DNA of 64,000 nt, taken from NCBI RefSeq assembly GCF_031846445.1, contig NZ_JAVRHR010000002.1:558001-622000 (forward strand), read 5' to 3'. The first letter of the stretch is position 1. The number at the start of each line of letters is the position of its first letter. A program made the translations under genes and the position numbers. Positions 36,108-45,002 of the stretch are shown here, in pieces. A model generated the notes under the pieces. That model worked only from the letters and a program-made list of their open reading frames with translations. It searched no databases and had not been told where the DNA came from. This stretch comes from Croceitalea rosinachiae (GTDB taxonomy: Bacteria; Bacteroidota; Bacteroidia; Flavobacteriales; Flavobacteriaceae).

Positions 36108-37805
36108 CTAATACCCAGCTGCTTGTCCATCTTTACGACTTTCTGAAGCACCATGATATACTTTGTTTTCATCGTCCCATAAAATGGCTTGGTATCCGCC
36201 ATAAATTCCTCGAGCAGTGCCCATTCGATGACCTTTGTCCATTAGCCCACGTATAGTCGAGTAGGGGATTCCAGATTCTGTGCGAATCAATCCCGTATTT
36301 TCCGTTGTTTGGCCCATAGGGGAGGCCCCACCGGTATGGTCCCAGCGAGGAGCATCGCCCGCTTCTTGAATGTTCATCCCAAAATCAACGAGGTTCATGA
36401 CAATCTGGGTATGGCCCATTGGTTGAAAATCACCCCCCATCACACCAAAACTGAGAACAGGCTTGCCATCTTTGGTCATAAAAGCAGGAATGATGGTATG
36501 AAAAGGCCGTTTGCCCGGTTCGTACGTATTGGCCTGTCCTCTTTTAAGACTGAACAATTCTCCTCGGTCTTGTAACATAAAACCCAATTTTGGAGGTGCC
36601 ATGCCGGACCCCATACCACGGTAATTACTTTGGATTAAGGAAATCATTGTTCCTTCATTATCTGCAACGGTCATGTAGATGGTCTCTCCTGCGGAAATTT
36701 CCCCAGCAGAATAGGTTCCTGCGCGCTCTCCGATTTGTTCCCTTCTAGATTTGGAGTAGTCTTCTGAAAGTAATTCCTCAACGGGTATATCAAAGAAATC
36801 CATATCGGCGTAATATTTAGCACGATCTTCAAAAGCCAATTTTTTAGCTTCGGTAAAAAGATGCAGGTGTTCCGCACTTCCAAATTCTATGTTTGAAAAG
36901 TCATACCCTTCCAATATTTGTAGCATTTGTAATGCAGCAATCCCCTGACTATTTGGTGGAAGTTCCCAAACATCGTAACCTCTATAATTAATGGATACAG
37001 GTTCTACCCACTCCGACTTATGAGCCGCAAAGTCTTTAGCAGAGAGAAAACCACCTTGTTCTTTAATAAATTTTCCAACTGTTTTCGCAATTTCTCCTTT
37101 ATAGAAGGCATCACGCCCGCCCTCAGCAATTTTTTTATACGTATTGGCTAAGTATGGATTTCTATAAATTTCGCCTTCATTGGGCAGTTTTCCGCCATTT
37201 TGCGATTTATAGATATCCTCAATATTTGGAAAATCTTTCGACTCAAAAAATGGCACTGTGCGTTGTATATACCATGCAATCAATTCAGTCAGTGGAAACC
37301 CTTTTTCAGCATAGTCTATTGCAGGGGACAAAATTTGGGTCATGGGCTTTGAACCGAACTTAGAATGCAATTCAAACCAACCATCTACTGCTCCTGGCAC
37401 ACTGATGGGCAACGGGCCATACGATGGAATTTTTTCCATCCCTTCCTTTTCGAAGTATTCCAATGTTAGTTTTTGGGGAGATCGACCACTAGCATTCAAT
37501 CCATATAGTTTTTTGGTTTTTCCATCCCAAACAATGGCAAAAAGATCTCCTCCCACACCACATCCAGTAGGCTCCATTAATCCAAGTGCGGCATTGGCGG
37601 CAATAGCGGCATCTATGGCGTTTCCGCCGCTTTTGAGCATATCCAAGCCGATTTGAGTAGCTAAGGGGTGACTGGTGGCCACCATACCACTTTGACCTAA
37701 TACTACAGATCGGGTAGCAAAAGATTCCCCGGTAATTCGATCTTGGGCATTTAAAAATGGAATTGAAATAAGTACGCAGGATAGAAACAAAAAAATAGTT
37801 TTCAT
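36108..37805 (-). CDS. ggt: Gamma-glutamyltransferase
   Basis: A 565-residue exported enzyme with a signal peptide (about 1-20). GGNAIDAAIAANAALGLMEPTGCGVGGD is the classic N-terminal signature. The self-cleavage site aligns with Thr375 (GETIYMTVAD), whose side chain becomes the nucleophile of the small subunit, followed by SLIQSNYRGMGSG. It transfers or hydrolyses gamma-glutamyl groups, for example of glutathione, in the periplasm. It stands alone on the minus strand, divergent from the NlpC/P60 gene. Confidence 0.95.
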   Translation of the reverse strand: MKTIFLFLSCVLISIPFLNAQDRITGESFATRSVVLGQSGMVATSHPLATQIGLDMLKSGGNAIDAAIAANAALGLMEPTGCGVGGDLFAIVWDGKTKKLYGLNASGRSPQKLTLEYFEKEGMEKIPSYGPLPISVPGAVDGWFELHSKFGSKPMTQILSPAIDYAEKGFPLTELIAWYIQRTVPFFESKDFPNIEDIYKSQNGGKLPNEGEIYRNPYLANTYKKIAEGGRDAFYKGEIAKTVGKFIKEQGGFLSAKDFAAHKSEWVEPVSINYRGYDVWELPPNSQGIAALQMLQILEGYDFSNIEFGSAEHLHLFTEAKKLAFEDRAKYYADMDFFDIPVEELLSEDYSKSRREQIGERAGTYSAGEISAGETIYMTVADNEGTMISLIQSNYRGMGSGMAPPKLGFMLQDRGELFSLKRGQANTYEPGKRPFHTIIPAFMTKDGKPVLSFGVMGGDFQPMGHTQIVMNLVDFGMNIQEAGDAPRWDHTGGASPMGQTTENTGLIRTESGIPYSTIRGLMDKGHRMGTARGIYGGYQAILWDDENKVYHGASESRKDGQAAGY

Positions 37806-37970
37806 TAGTAGATTTTTATACTTTTCTAAAGTACAAAAATTGAATGGAGCAGCATTGGATTAGTAGTAACGTCAAGTTTTGTTTCGATGGTGGTTTGCGG
37901 TTTCTGAGATAAGAAGTAATTTCAACTGATATTAAATCTTTCGGCAAAGCCGAATTAAGTATAATTGGTT

Positions 37971-39353
37971 ATGCGTTACATTTTACTTTTACTTATTTTT
38001 TGTAGCTTGTTTTTTAGTTGTAAAAATGAAGAGAGAGCTGAATCAATTCAAGAAATCGAAACTTTCGGTTCAAAAGACATAACATATCCCCAGGGCGAGG
38101 CGCAAATTTCGGATGCAGTTCAAAGGAAGTTTATAGAAAACCACTTTTTGCCTTGGGAACTTCAATCTGCAGAAGTATTGGGAATTCTCGATTCATTTCC
38201 CGGGAAAAAGTTGACCTATTTAGAGAATTACTTAAGAGACGATGAATGGTATGGCGAGAATAAAAAACCGCACAAAAAGTTCCTTCGAGAAGAAATAGTG
38301 AATAATGTTGATATGGTAAGTTTCCCCAATTTTCTAAAAAAAGGGATTGTAATCGCACATACCAATTTAAGGAGATTGCCAACAAACCGACCTGGGTTTG
38401 ACCTCTATTCCAAGGCAGGGGAGGGATATCCATTTGATTACTTTCAAGAGACCAACCTTTGGGCCAATACGCCTTTACAATTACTTCATCTAACCAATGA
38501 TAAACAATGGTGTTATTTAATTAGCCCATATTATAAAGGTTGGGTGGCCATGCACGATTTGGCAATAGTTTCCATTGATTTCATTGAAAAATGGCAGACC
38601 AGTAATTACGCGATGCCCTTGTCGGATAAACTTAATCTAAGCAATTCTGCCTCTAGTCTTGCCTTAAATGCAAAAATGGGGATGGTATTGCCCTATGAAG
38701 AATCTAAGGATACTAATAAAGTCTTCGCTTACTATGCCATTACAGATGAATTGCAGAATGCTCATTTCTTAAAAGCAGAAGTAGACAAAAGCCTTCTTGC
38801 TTTTGATGATTATGAATTCAATGGGGTGCATTTGAAGCAATTGGTTTCCCAATTACAAGGAAGACCTTATGGCTGGGGCGGCAATTTGGAGAATCGAGAT
38901 TGCTCCTCAATGATTCGTGATTTATTCGCAACTTATAAAATTTGGTTGCCACGCGATTCAGAAGATCAGATTGAAGTGGGTAATAAATTCGAGTTAGCGG
39001 GCAGCATTGAACAGAAGACCGATTTAATTAAAAATAAGGGCATTCCTTTTCAAACCATTTTAAGAAAAAAAGGGCATAATATGTTATATGTCGGTAACTC
39101 TCCGAATGAGGAACCATTGATCTTCCATGCCATTTGGGGGTTAAAAACTTCTTATTCCAATGAAGAACTTGCCAATAATCTAAAAAGCTATCCAATTGAA
39201 GGTATTCATCAGAACCAAGATGGCAGATTAAGTGGAAGGTATATCATCGGGGAAGCTGTGATTACTTCGGTTTTAGCTGGTGCCGGGAATAATGGAGTTA
39301 CAATACCCTTGATTGAAGAGATATACGCCATGGCTAATATTCTTGAACGTTGA
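37971..39353 (+). CDS. SH3b-NlpC/P60 cysteine peptidase lipoprotein
   Basis: A 460-residue lipoprotein (FFSC, Cys17), start ATG 37971; the frame also opens two codons earlier at TTG. The N-terminal and middle parts resemble bacterial SH3 domains (GIVIAHTNLRRLPT ... WANTPLQLLHLTNDKQWCYLISPYYKGWVAMHDL), as in YkfC. The NlpC/P60 domain has GRPYGWGG, the catalytic Cys in NRDCSSM (about 311), and the His in IFHAIWG (about 386). YkfC-type enzymes cleave gamma-D-Glu-diamino-acid bonds of murein peptides. Divergent from ggt, consistent with peptide recycling. Confidence 0.9.
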   Translation: MRYILLLLIFCSLFFSCKNEERAESIQEIETFGSKDITYPQGEAQISDAVQRKFIENHFLPWELQSAEVLGILDSFPGKKLTYLENYLRDDEWYGENKKPHKKFLREEIVNNVDMVSFPNFLKKGIVIAHTNLRRLPTNRPGFDLYSKAGEGYPFDYFQETNLWANTPLQLLHLTNDKQWCYLISPYYKGWVAMHDLAIVSIDFIEKWQTSNYAMPLSDKLNLSNSASSLALNAKMGMVLPYEESKDTNKVFAYYAITDELQNAHFLKAEVDKSLLAFDDYEFNGVHLKQLVSQLQGRPYGWGGNLENRDCSSMIRDLFATYKIWLPRDSEDQIEVGNKFELAGSIEQKTDLIKNKGIPFQTILRKKGHNMLYVGNSPNEEPLIFHAIWGLKTSYSNEELANNLKSYPIEGIHQNQDGRLSGRYIIGEAVITSVLAGAGNNGVTIPLIEEIYAMANILER

Positions 39354-39819
39354 TTAACGTAATACTTGATTTTTAGAACTGCTTTAGCAAAGTATCTTTT
39401 TATCATGCTTTTGCATTGAAAGAAGTAAAAATAATTTAAAATGAGACTTATTGAGGACCACGATTTAAATGGATAGTATAAGCTGGAGAAATAAGAATTT
39501 TCGTGCTACTAATGACAAGAATAAAAGATAACACAACCCAATAAGTTCAACGGAAGACACCGTAAAAATAAGGCTTGACCTAATAATTGTGGGCAGAGAC
39601 GACAACTAAGACTGGTTTCATAATTTTAGGTGTGGTAACACATCTTTTCTATGTGGGTTTGTAATGTATGGGAAGTGAAAATATGAAAGCTCTCATAGGT
39701 TAACTGTAATATAAGTAGAGTGGCCAGTAAATTCCAAACACTTTTTGTGATTTCATGGCTTTCATGGATAAAAGGGAATGGGTGTTAACCACTCCCTAAT
39801 TTTTCAATAAAATTGGTCA
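39354..39819. other. AT-rich intergenic region, 466 bp
   Basis: This lies between convergent genes. It holds only very short frames (for example an 11-codon frame from an ATG near 39441) and no tRNA-like fold. A minus-strand terminator is annotated at 39770-39796. The size is unusual for two 3' ends and may mark a decayed gene, but I find no recognisable peptide. Confidence 0.5.
39770..39796 (-). terminator. Terminator of the TonB-receptor operon
   Basis: On the minus strand GGGAGTGG pairs with CCATTCCC (8 bp with one G-T pair) around a 7-base loop and is followed by TTTT. It starts 24 bp after the stop of the acidic lipoprotein gene, the last gene of the operon. On the plus strand the stem is weaker but is followed by a TAATTTTTC stretch. 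Confidence 0.6.
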
Positions 39820-40377
39820 TTATTGAACAGTCAAGTCAAAAGTTTGTGCAATATCTGTTTCTCCGCCTGCATCTGCCAGAGTACCATCGTTTGGTTTTTT
39901 AGGTTCGTGGCGCAAAGTAATCGTAATTGATGCTGCACCTGCTGTATCGGTATCCAATGTAAATACAATACCAACGGGATTTCCATTTCCATCGGTATCA
40001 CCATAGTCTACACTAGCAATAGATCCTGTAGTTTGAAAGAAGAACTGGTGTTCATCATCTTCTTCTGCAACTTCTTCAGTGATATCTTCAGCCGGAGTTT
40101 CCGTCTCGTTCAAAAGAACAATAGCACCAGTGTAGGTGGTGTTTCCTGCTAAAGAACCAGAAACGGTAACTACTGGCGCTCCAGGGCCATCACCATCGAT
40201 ATCCCTAGATTGCAAAGTAATAGTGTCACCACCCCCTTGTGGTGCCAGTGCAACGGTCATGGTCGTAATTACTTCTTCTTCGTTTACTTCTTCTGGTGGT
40301 GTGTCATCATCATCAGAACATGAGATGAACAAAACTCCGCTTAGGGCTAACATTGATAAAAATTTGACTGCTTTCAT
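39820..40377 (-). CDS. Acidic lipoprotein downstream of a TonB-dependent receptor
   Basis: A 185-residue lipoprotein: signal ending LFISC, then an acidic linker (SDDDDTPPEEVNEEEV). The mature domain is beta-rich with repeated acidic loops (DIDGDGPG, DYGDTDGNG) and the tail LRHEPKKPNDG. I associate this type with genes following a TonB-dependent receptor in flavobacteria, where it may bind the ligand on the cell surface. The acidic loops could bind metal. It is read 22 bp after the receptor gene, and a terminator follows. Confidence 0.75.
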   Translation of the reverse strand: MKAVKFLSMLALSGVLFISCSDDDDTPPEEVNEEEVITTMTVALAPQGGGDTITLQSRDIDGDGPGAPVVTVSGSLAGNTTYTGAIVLLNETETPAEDITEEVAEEDDEHQFFFQTTGSIASVDYGDTDGNGNPVGIVFTLDTDTAGAASITITLRHEPKKPNDGTLADAGGETDIAQTFDLTVQ

Positions 40378-40399
40378 AACAAAAAATAAATGATTAAGA

Positions 40400-42796
40400 T
40401 TAATAATTGAGTTTTAATTGTAAAATGACGTTCCTACCCAAGTCATCAGCAAAAAAGCGCTGACGATTCAAGTATTCCCTATAATTGGTATTCCATAAAT
40501 TATTTACTGCTAATGAGGTTGTTAAAGAATTTTGGCCAAGATTAAAGACCAATTTTGAATTAAAATTTAATACGTGATAGGCATCAGGGGGCGAATTAAT
40601 TTCTAACAGAACTTCCTCTTGTTGTTCTGGAGAGAAAACTGAAATATTCGGTGGCACTTCATTTTGTCTAAAAACATATTGACTTTGAAGTGAAAGCTCT
40701 AGGCCTTTCCATTCCTGTTTAGTAAAAAGCAGGGTATTGGAAAAGTTTGCAGAAGGGATATTGATCAATGCCAAATCACGGTCTACATCTTTCCCTTTCA
40801 CGAGCGAAAAAATATGTTCTGTTCGCCAATTGGTCGTCCAATCTGAATAGGCAGATATGTCCACCCCTAAAATCCTTACATCGGTTTGCCTATAAGCCCA
40901 TACTGGAAAGGCGCCTCTAAGTGTAAACTCCACTCCGGTAGGTTCTAAAAGAATAAAATCACGGATAAAGTTTGCATAAGGTTCTAAAGTAAAACCCCAT
41001 TTTTTGAAATCTCTAGTATAAGACAACATGAGCTTGTTAGAGGTTTCACTACCTATTCTTATATCTCCCAATTCAATACGCGCGGCAGAGTGATGCAGAC
41101 CATCACTGAACAATTCTGACGGATTTGGTGCCCTTTGTGACAAGGCATAATTGAATTTTAAATTATCATCTTCATTTGAATTGTAATTAAATCCCACCGT
41201 AGCTGAAATATTATTATAATCGAAAACTGGATTGGTCAATAGCTGTGTTCCTCTGTCATCAATGACCAAGTCAGGAAATTCAACATCGTAACCACGTTCT
41301 TCCCATCTAGTTGTTTGATAAAACTTAAGTGCATCCACTCTAGTATAGTCGTATCTAATGCCAGCATCCAGTGTCCATTTATTGTTCAAGCGATATTCCC
41401 CAATAAGAAAACTTCCAAAATCATATTTCTCATAATCGGGTATAAGCCTTCTTACTCCAGTAGCTGGGTTTGCAAAATTATCTTGGTGTCTGCCCATTAA
41501 TCCAAACTGCAGCTTTAGTGATTCGTTGCTGTCCCATTTAAAATCACTAGATAGGGTATGGGTCTTCAATTCTAAATCAATCGAAGCTTGATCACTTCGT
41601 TCACCTCTTCTGACATCGAACTCAAATCTTCTGTTATTTTGAAAGTCATATTGAACATTTAACTTTCCAAGGCCCTCAAAGCGCCTATAAAATTGCAACT
41701 TACCCAAATGATGTCTAACTTTTTGTCTTGGGTTGCCTATATCATATGTAAATGGAAGGATAATCTCTGGTTGGCCACTATTAATACTACGTATTAGGTC
41801 ATCAATATTTCCAATATGTGAGGCACGCAATATGGCTATCTCTGCATCATAATACGCGTACCGGCCTGTGATTCCCCATTCTAATAAACGCTTTCCTAGT
41901 TGAACTGAAGCTCCAATTTCTTGTATTCCTGTATTGGATAAGATATAGTCAGGAGCTTCTTGATCCCCTAGCTGTTTATAAGAACCTTGGCCTTTCAAGA
42001 AAAAGCCATTTTTATAGACCCTTGTAATTTCCGAAGCTAGATTACCACCGCGGCCATTACTTACGGCGTTTAACAACGTTTTCCCGAATAAGGTATCCTT
42101 TACAGGAAATTTCGACTGCTCCAAAATTATGGTTCCCCCAATGGCATCTCCTCCATATTGCAATGCTGAAGCGCCTTTTACAACTGAAATGGTTCCCGCT
42201 GAATTTATATCTATATTGGGTGCATGCTCATCGCCCCACTCCATATCTTGCATGCGTACACCGTCATTTAGAATCAAAACTCTACTACCGTTGAGCCCAT
42301 GAATAGCAGGTTTCACAATATTAGATCCTGTGTTCAAAGTTGAGACACCTCCCAATTGCTTAAGGGCATCGCCCAAACTTGCAGTGCTAAATTTTTCTAG
42401 CACCTCACTTTTCAGTGCTACTTCTTGTGCGGAATTGGTTTTGTCAAAAATCGCATCACCAATTACTTTAACTTCTTCTAGCTCTTCTAAATGATGCTCC
42501 AATTTAATTTCAAGGTCTGTGCTGCCATTAATGTTAATCGGAATTATTATGGTTGCACATGAGGGATGGGTTACTTCTAACTCATAATAACCATCACAAA
42601 TACCATTTATAACATAATTTCCATTTGAATCGCTATAGGCCTGTATTTTCTCACCAATGATTAAAATGGAGGCTTGACCAAGAACAGTTTTGTTGTGGTA
42701 GTCCATAACTTTACCTCTAAGACTTGAATAACAGTCTTGAGCTATGGATGATGTTAAAGTGCTGAAAAACAGCATAGGAATGAATATTTTTTTCAT
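40400..42796 (-). CDS. TonB-dependent receptor, probably for a metal
   Basis: A 798-residue outer-membrane receptor: signal peptide (about 1-20), a carboxypeptidase-regulatory-like domain (about 25-112), the plug (about 120-235: LGGVSTLNTGSNIVKPAIHGLNG, then KGASALQYGGDAIGG), and a 22-strand barrel ending in an aromatic residue (LKLNY). The plug motif MQDMEWGDEHAPNID resembles the DHA loop of the zinc receptor ZnuD, with His and acidic residues in the same place. It lies between a small His-containing exported protein and an acidic lipoprotein, so zinc or another divalent metal is the likely cargo (inference). Confidence 0.9.
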   Translation of the reverse strand: MKKIFIPMLFFSTLTSSIAQDCYSSLRGKVMDYHNKTVLGQASILIIGEKIQAYSDSNGNYVINGICDGYYELEVTHPSCATIIIPININGSTDLEIKLEHHLEELEEVKVIGDAIFDKTNSAQEVALKSEVLEKFSTASLGDALKQLGGVSTLNTGSNIVKPAIHGLNGSRVLILNDGVRMQDMEWGDEHAPNIDINSAGTISVVKGASALQYGGDAIGGTIILEQSKFPVKDTLFGKTLLNAVSNGRGGNLASEITRVYKNGFFLKGQGSYKQLGDQEAPDYILSNTGIQEIGASVQLGKRLLEWGITGRYAYYDAEIAILRASHIGNIDDLIRSINSGQPEIILPFTYDIGNPRQKVRHHLGKLQFYRRFEGLGKLNVQYDFQNNRRFEFDVRRGERSDQASIDLELKTHTLSSDFKWDSNESLKLQFGLMGRHQDNFANPATGVRRLIPDYEKYDFGSFLIGEYRLNNKWTLDAGIRYDYTRVDALKFYQTTRWEERGYDVEFPDLVIDDRGTQLLTNPVFDYNNISATVGFNYNSNEDDNLKFNYALSQRAPNPSELFSDGLHHSAARIELGDIRIGSETSNKLMLSYTRDFKKWGFTLEPYANFIRDFILLEPTGVEFTLRGAFPVWAYRQTDVRILGVDISAYSDWTTNWRTEHIFSLVKGKDVDRDLALINIPSANFSNTLLFTKQEWKGLELSLQSQYVFRQNEVPPNISVFSPEQQEEVLLEINSPPDAYHVLNFNSKLVFNLGQNSLTTSLAVNNLWNTNYREYLNRQRFFADDLGRNVILQLKLNY

Positions 42797-42851
42797 CTAA
42801 CGAATTTGTAATCCCATAAACTGGGTAGAGAGTTCTATCTAAAAACCGACG

Positions 42852-43154
42852 TTAGACAACAAAAGGTGGAGGCCTTGAGAAAAAGTCAGATGATGCTATC
42901 TGTAAAGTAAAAGATTGGTAGTACGTCTCAACAGCTGAAAAATCCTCTCCGATAAGTTTTTTTTCTAGACTTATTGTGGCTGGAGCTATAAACGCAGTTT
43001 GTTGATGCTCAATAGCAAGCTCACAAGAACTACAATTTTCAATGGACGTATCATCATCATGGCCAACATGGGAGTACACGTGAAAGCTCGATACTTTGAT
43101 AAACATCAAAATAACAAAGGAAAGCAAAGAAATTATTTTAAAAAAATCTTTCAC
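42852..43154 (-). CDS. Small exported His/Cys protein of the TonB-receptor operon
   Basis: A 100-residue protein with a hydrophobic N-terminus (about 5-23) and a putative metal-binding cluster: HVYSHVGHDDD (three His, three Asp) followed by ENCSSCELAIEHQ (CxxC-like pair with a nearby His). The rest is featureless, ending RPPPFVV. The start is a GTG at 43154; a stop precedes it in frame, so no ATG alternative exists upstream. It is the first gene of the operon with the receptor and might deliver or sense the metal (inference). Family unknown. Confidence 0.75.
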   Translation of the reverse strand: MKDFFKIISLLSFVILMFIKVSSFHVYSHVGHDDDTSIENCSSCELAIEHQQTAFIAPATISLEKKLIGEDFSAVETYYQSFTLQIASSDFFSRPPPFVV

Positions 43155-43202
43155 GGTCTTGCGAATTTATAATATTTCAGAGTACCTATAATGTTAATAA
43201 AA

Positions 43203-43724
43203 TCACAATTTTCTAAATAGAAAACCTAGCCCCATGCGCTTGAGCATTTTTTTTTCAAAATTCCAAAAGAATTTATGTTGACCAAAGAGCCATCCGAAAA
43301 TTACCAAAAAGACTTGATAAAAAATAAGTCCGACAACGATATACAAAACCCAATAGATAATGGGCTGTAGGTTTTCTTGTGTGATGCCTAGATGGCGCAT
43401 AATCGGCCTACCTACCCTTAAAGAGGTGCTACCAGTGATTGCAAATACAATAAATATGGCAATCATTTGCCAACGGTATTCAACTATCCATTTGTTTTTA
43501 AGCTTTTCAAAACACCAAAGTGAAATGCGTAAGAAAATATAGAAGAATACAATGGATACAGATAAAGTAAAAACCCATTCAAACGATGTATTGTTAAGAT
43601 TAAAAAAATGTAAAAGTCTTCGTGAGAAGTAATATGCTGTTAGCACTAATAGAACAACGCCTAGAATGGGAAACGTCAATTGCCAATTTTTGGTAATCTC
43701 CCAGCGATTCTTGAATTTTTCCAT
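43203..43724 (-). CDS. DUF6787 family membrane protein
   Basis: A 173-residue membrane protein with about four hydrophobic segments. It appears to contain two similar halves: KFKNRWEITKNWQLTFPILGVVL near the start and KLKNKWIVEYRWQMIAIFIVFA in the middle, each followed by a membrane segment and a hydrophobic-aromatic stretch (FFYIFLRISLWCFEKLKNK / YQVFLVIFGWLFGQHKFF). I match it to DUF6787 from memory. It follows the DUF6146 gene by 29 bp. Role unknown. Confidence 0.75.
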   Translation of the reverse strand: MEKFKNRWEITKNWQLTFPILGVVLLVLTAYYFSRRLLHFFNLNNTSFEWVFTLSVSIVFFYIFLRISLWCFEKLKNKWIVEYRWQMIAIFIVFAITGSTSLRVGRPIMRHLGITQENLQPIIYWVLYIVVGLIFYQVFLVIFGWLFGQHKFFWNFEKKMLKRMGLGFLFRKL

Positions 43725-43753
43725 CGATTAATTTTCGACAGTAAATTTAGCCA

Positions 43754-44215
43754 TTAAATTCGAGGCAGAAAGGGACCTAGTCTTTGATTGTATCGTCTCT
43801 GAAAATAAATAAAGTAGTTGTACAACTGATAATTTACGTCATAGCCGTAGTCAACGTTCTGTTCATAATTTATTCGAAGTTCATAAAGTAGGGGGTCAAA
43901 AACACTAGGTTGCAATACCCTTCTATTCCACTCAAGCACGTAAAGATAATTGCGGTTTTCCATAAAACCTTGAGAATAATACCCCTTGGGTTGGGCTATT
44001 CGGTTCAACCACGTATTAAACCCGACATCCATAATGACAATATCATATTCAGATTCTTCAGAAATTTCATTTTCATTGCTATCATCCGAGGTTTCAAATA
44101 TTTCTTTTTCTGTTTCGGTGAGAACTACTACTTCTTCTTCTTGACCATGTAAGGTTATATTAACGAGAAAAAGCATAATCAAGATAAAAAAGCAATGTAT
44201 TTGTTTCTTTTTCAT
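43754..44215 (-). CDS. DUF6146 family exported protein
   Basis: A 153-residue exported protein (signal about 1-24) with an acidic segment (about 25-57), then the conserved block YDIVIMDVGFNTWLNRIAQPKGYYSQGF, and YLYVLEWNRR with NQRLGPFLPRI near the end. This aromatic-rich block identifies DUF6146, known in Flavobacteriia. The function is unknown. It comes before the DUF6787 gene, and a terminator of the preceding DUF937 gene separates it from that gene. Confidence 0.8.
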   Translation of the reverse strand: MKKKQIHCFFILIMLFLVNITLHGQEEEVVVLTETEKEIFETSDDSNENEISEESEYDIVIMDVGFNTWLNRIAQPKGYYSQGFMENRNYLYVLEWNRRVLQPSVFDPLLYELRINYEQNVDYGYDVNYQLYNYFIYFQRRYNQRLGPFLPRI

Positions 44216-44228
44216 GGACTTAATTTAC

Positions 44229-44260
44229 AAAAAAAGCCATTTAGAAGTTCTAAATGGCTT
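44229..44260 (-). terminator. Rho-independent terminator after the DUF937 gene
   Basis: AAGCCATTTAGA and TCTAAATGGCTT form a perfect 12-bp stem around a 3-base loop. On the minus strand it runs into seven T residues, 21 bp beyond the DUF937 stop codon. It should separate that transcript from the DUF6146 gene. Confidence 0.9.
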
Positions 44261-44281
44261 GTTAAATATATTTTGGTAAGC

Positions 44282-44923
44282 TTATTTTCCGAAAAGACCT
44301 CCTAGTAATCCACCAAGACCACTTTTCTTTTGCCCTCCGCTATTAAGTACCATTCCTGCTAAATCATCAATAACGCTGCCATCCCCATCTGAATCTAGAA
44401 ATGATTCGATTAATGATTGTTGCTTATTTGCTGCACTATTACCTCCCATTAAACCACCTAAAAGTCCACTCAATGCATCAGGACTGCTAACGTTTTGTTG
44501 TTTAGTTTCTTTTCCTAAAAAGCCTAATAATAGTGGGGCGGCTATTTGAAGTATTTGAGCAACGGATCCTGCATCTATACCTGATTTACTGCTCAAAGCA
44601 TTTTCTACTTGAGGTTGTTTGCTTCCGAATATGTGACCTAAAATTCCAGCACCATCATCCATTACAGATTGGTCAACACCACCACCGAACAAACCGCCCA
44701 GATTATCTAAAATGCTTCCATCATGTTTTGAAGATAACGCGTTCATCAAACCTTCTGCACCACCTGGCGTTGAGGCATTTTTTTTCATTGCACCCATTAG
44801 CATAGGCATTGCCATGGCCAATACATCAGCAGTTTTGTTTTCTGGTTGACCAGTTTGACCAGCTACTCCGCTGATTAGTTGTTTGCCCATTGGGCTATTG
44901 ATTAATTCTAATAATCCTGACAT
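44282..44923 (-). CDS. DUF937 family protein
   Basis: A 213-residue Gly/Leu/Ala-rich protein: LINSPMGKQLISGVAGQTGQ, then ADVLAMAMPMLMGAMKKN and three helix-loop repeats ending in GGL, GGG or GK. This is the DUF937 fold, a helical repeat related to the plant-pathogen YidB group. The C-terminal SLIESFLDSDGDGSVIDDLAGMV resembles an EF-hand-like DxDxDG loop, possibly binding calcium. No signal peptide. Transcript ends at the 44229-44260 terminator. Confidence 0.88.
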   Translation of the reverse strand: MSGLLELINSPMGKQLISGVAGQTGQPENKTADVLAMAMPMLMGAMKKNASTPGGAEGLMNALSSKHDGSILDNLGGLFGGGVDQSVMDDGAGILGHIFGSKQPQVENALSSKSGIDAGSVAQILQIAAPLLLGFLGKETKQQNVSSPDALSGLLGGLMGGNSAANKQQSLIESFLDSDGDGSVIDDLAGMVLNSGGQKKSGLGGLLGGLFGK

Positions 44924-45002
44924 TTTTATAAGTGTTTATTTTTAAGACACACAATGTACAAAAAAAGTCACCTTGCTAAGCTTTATTTTGCCTTTATAAT
45001 GA

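Noticed and set aside
42852..43202. Zur or Fur box upstream of the metal-uptake operon
   Set aside because: I saw AT-rich half-sites but no convincing palindrome, so I do not claim one.
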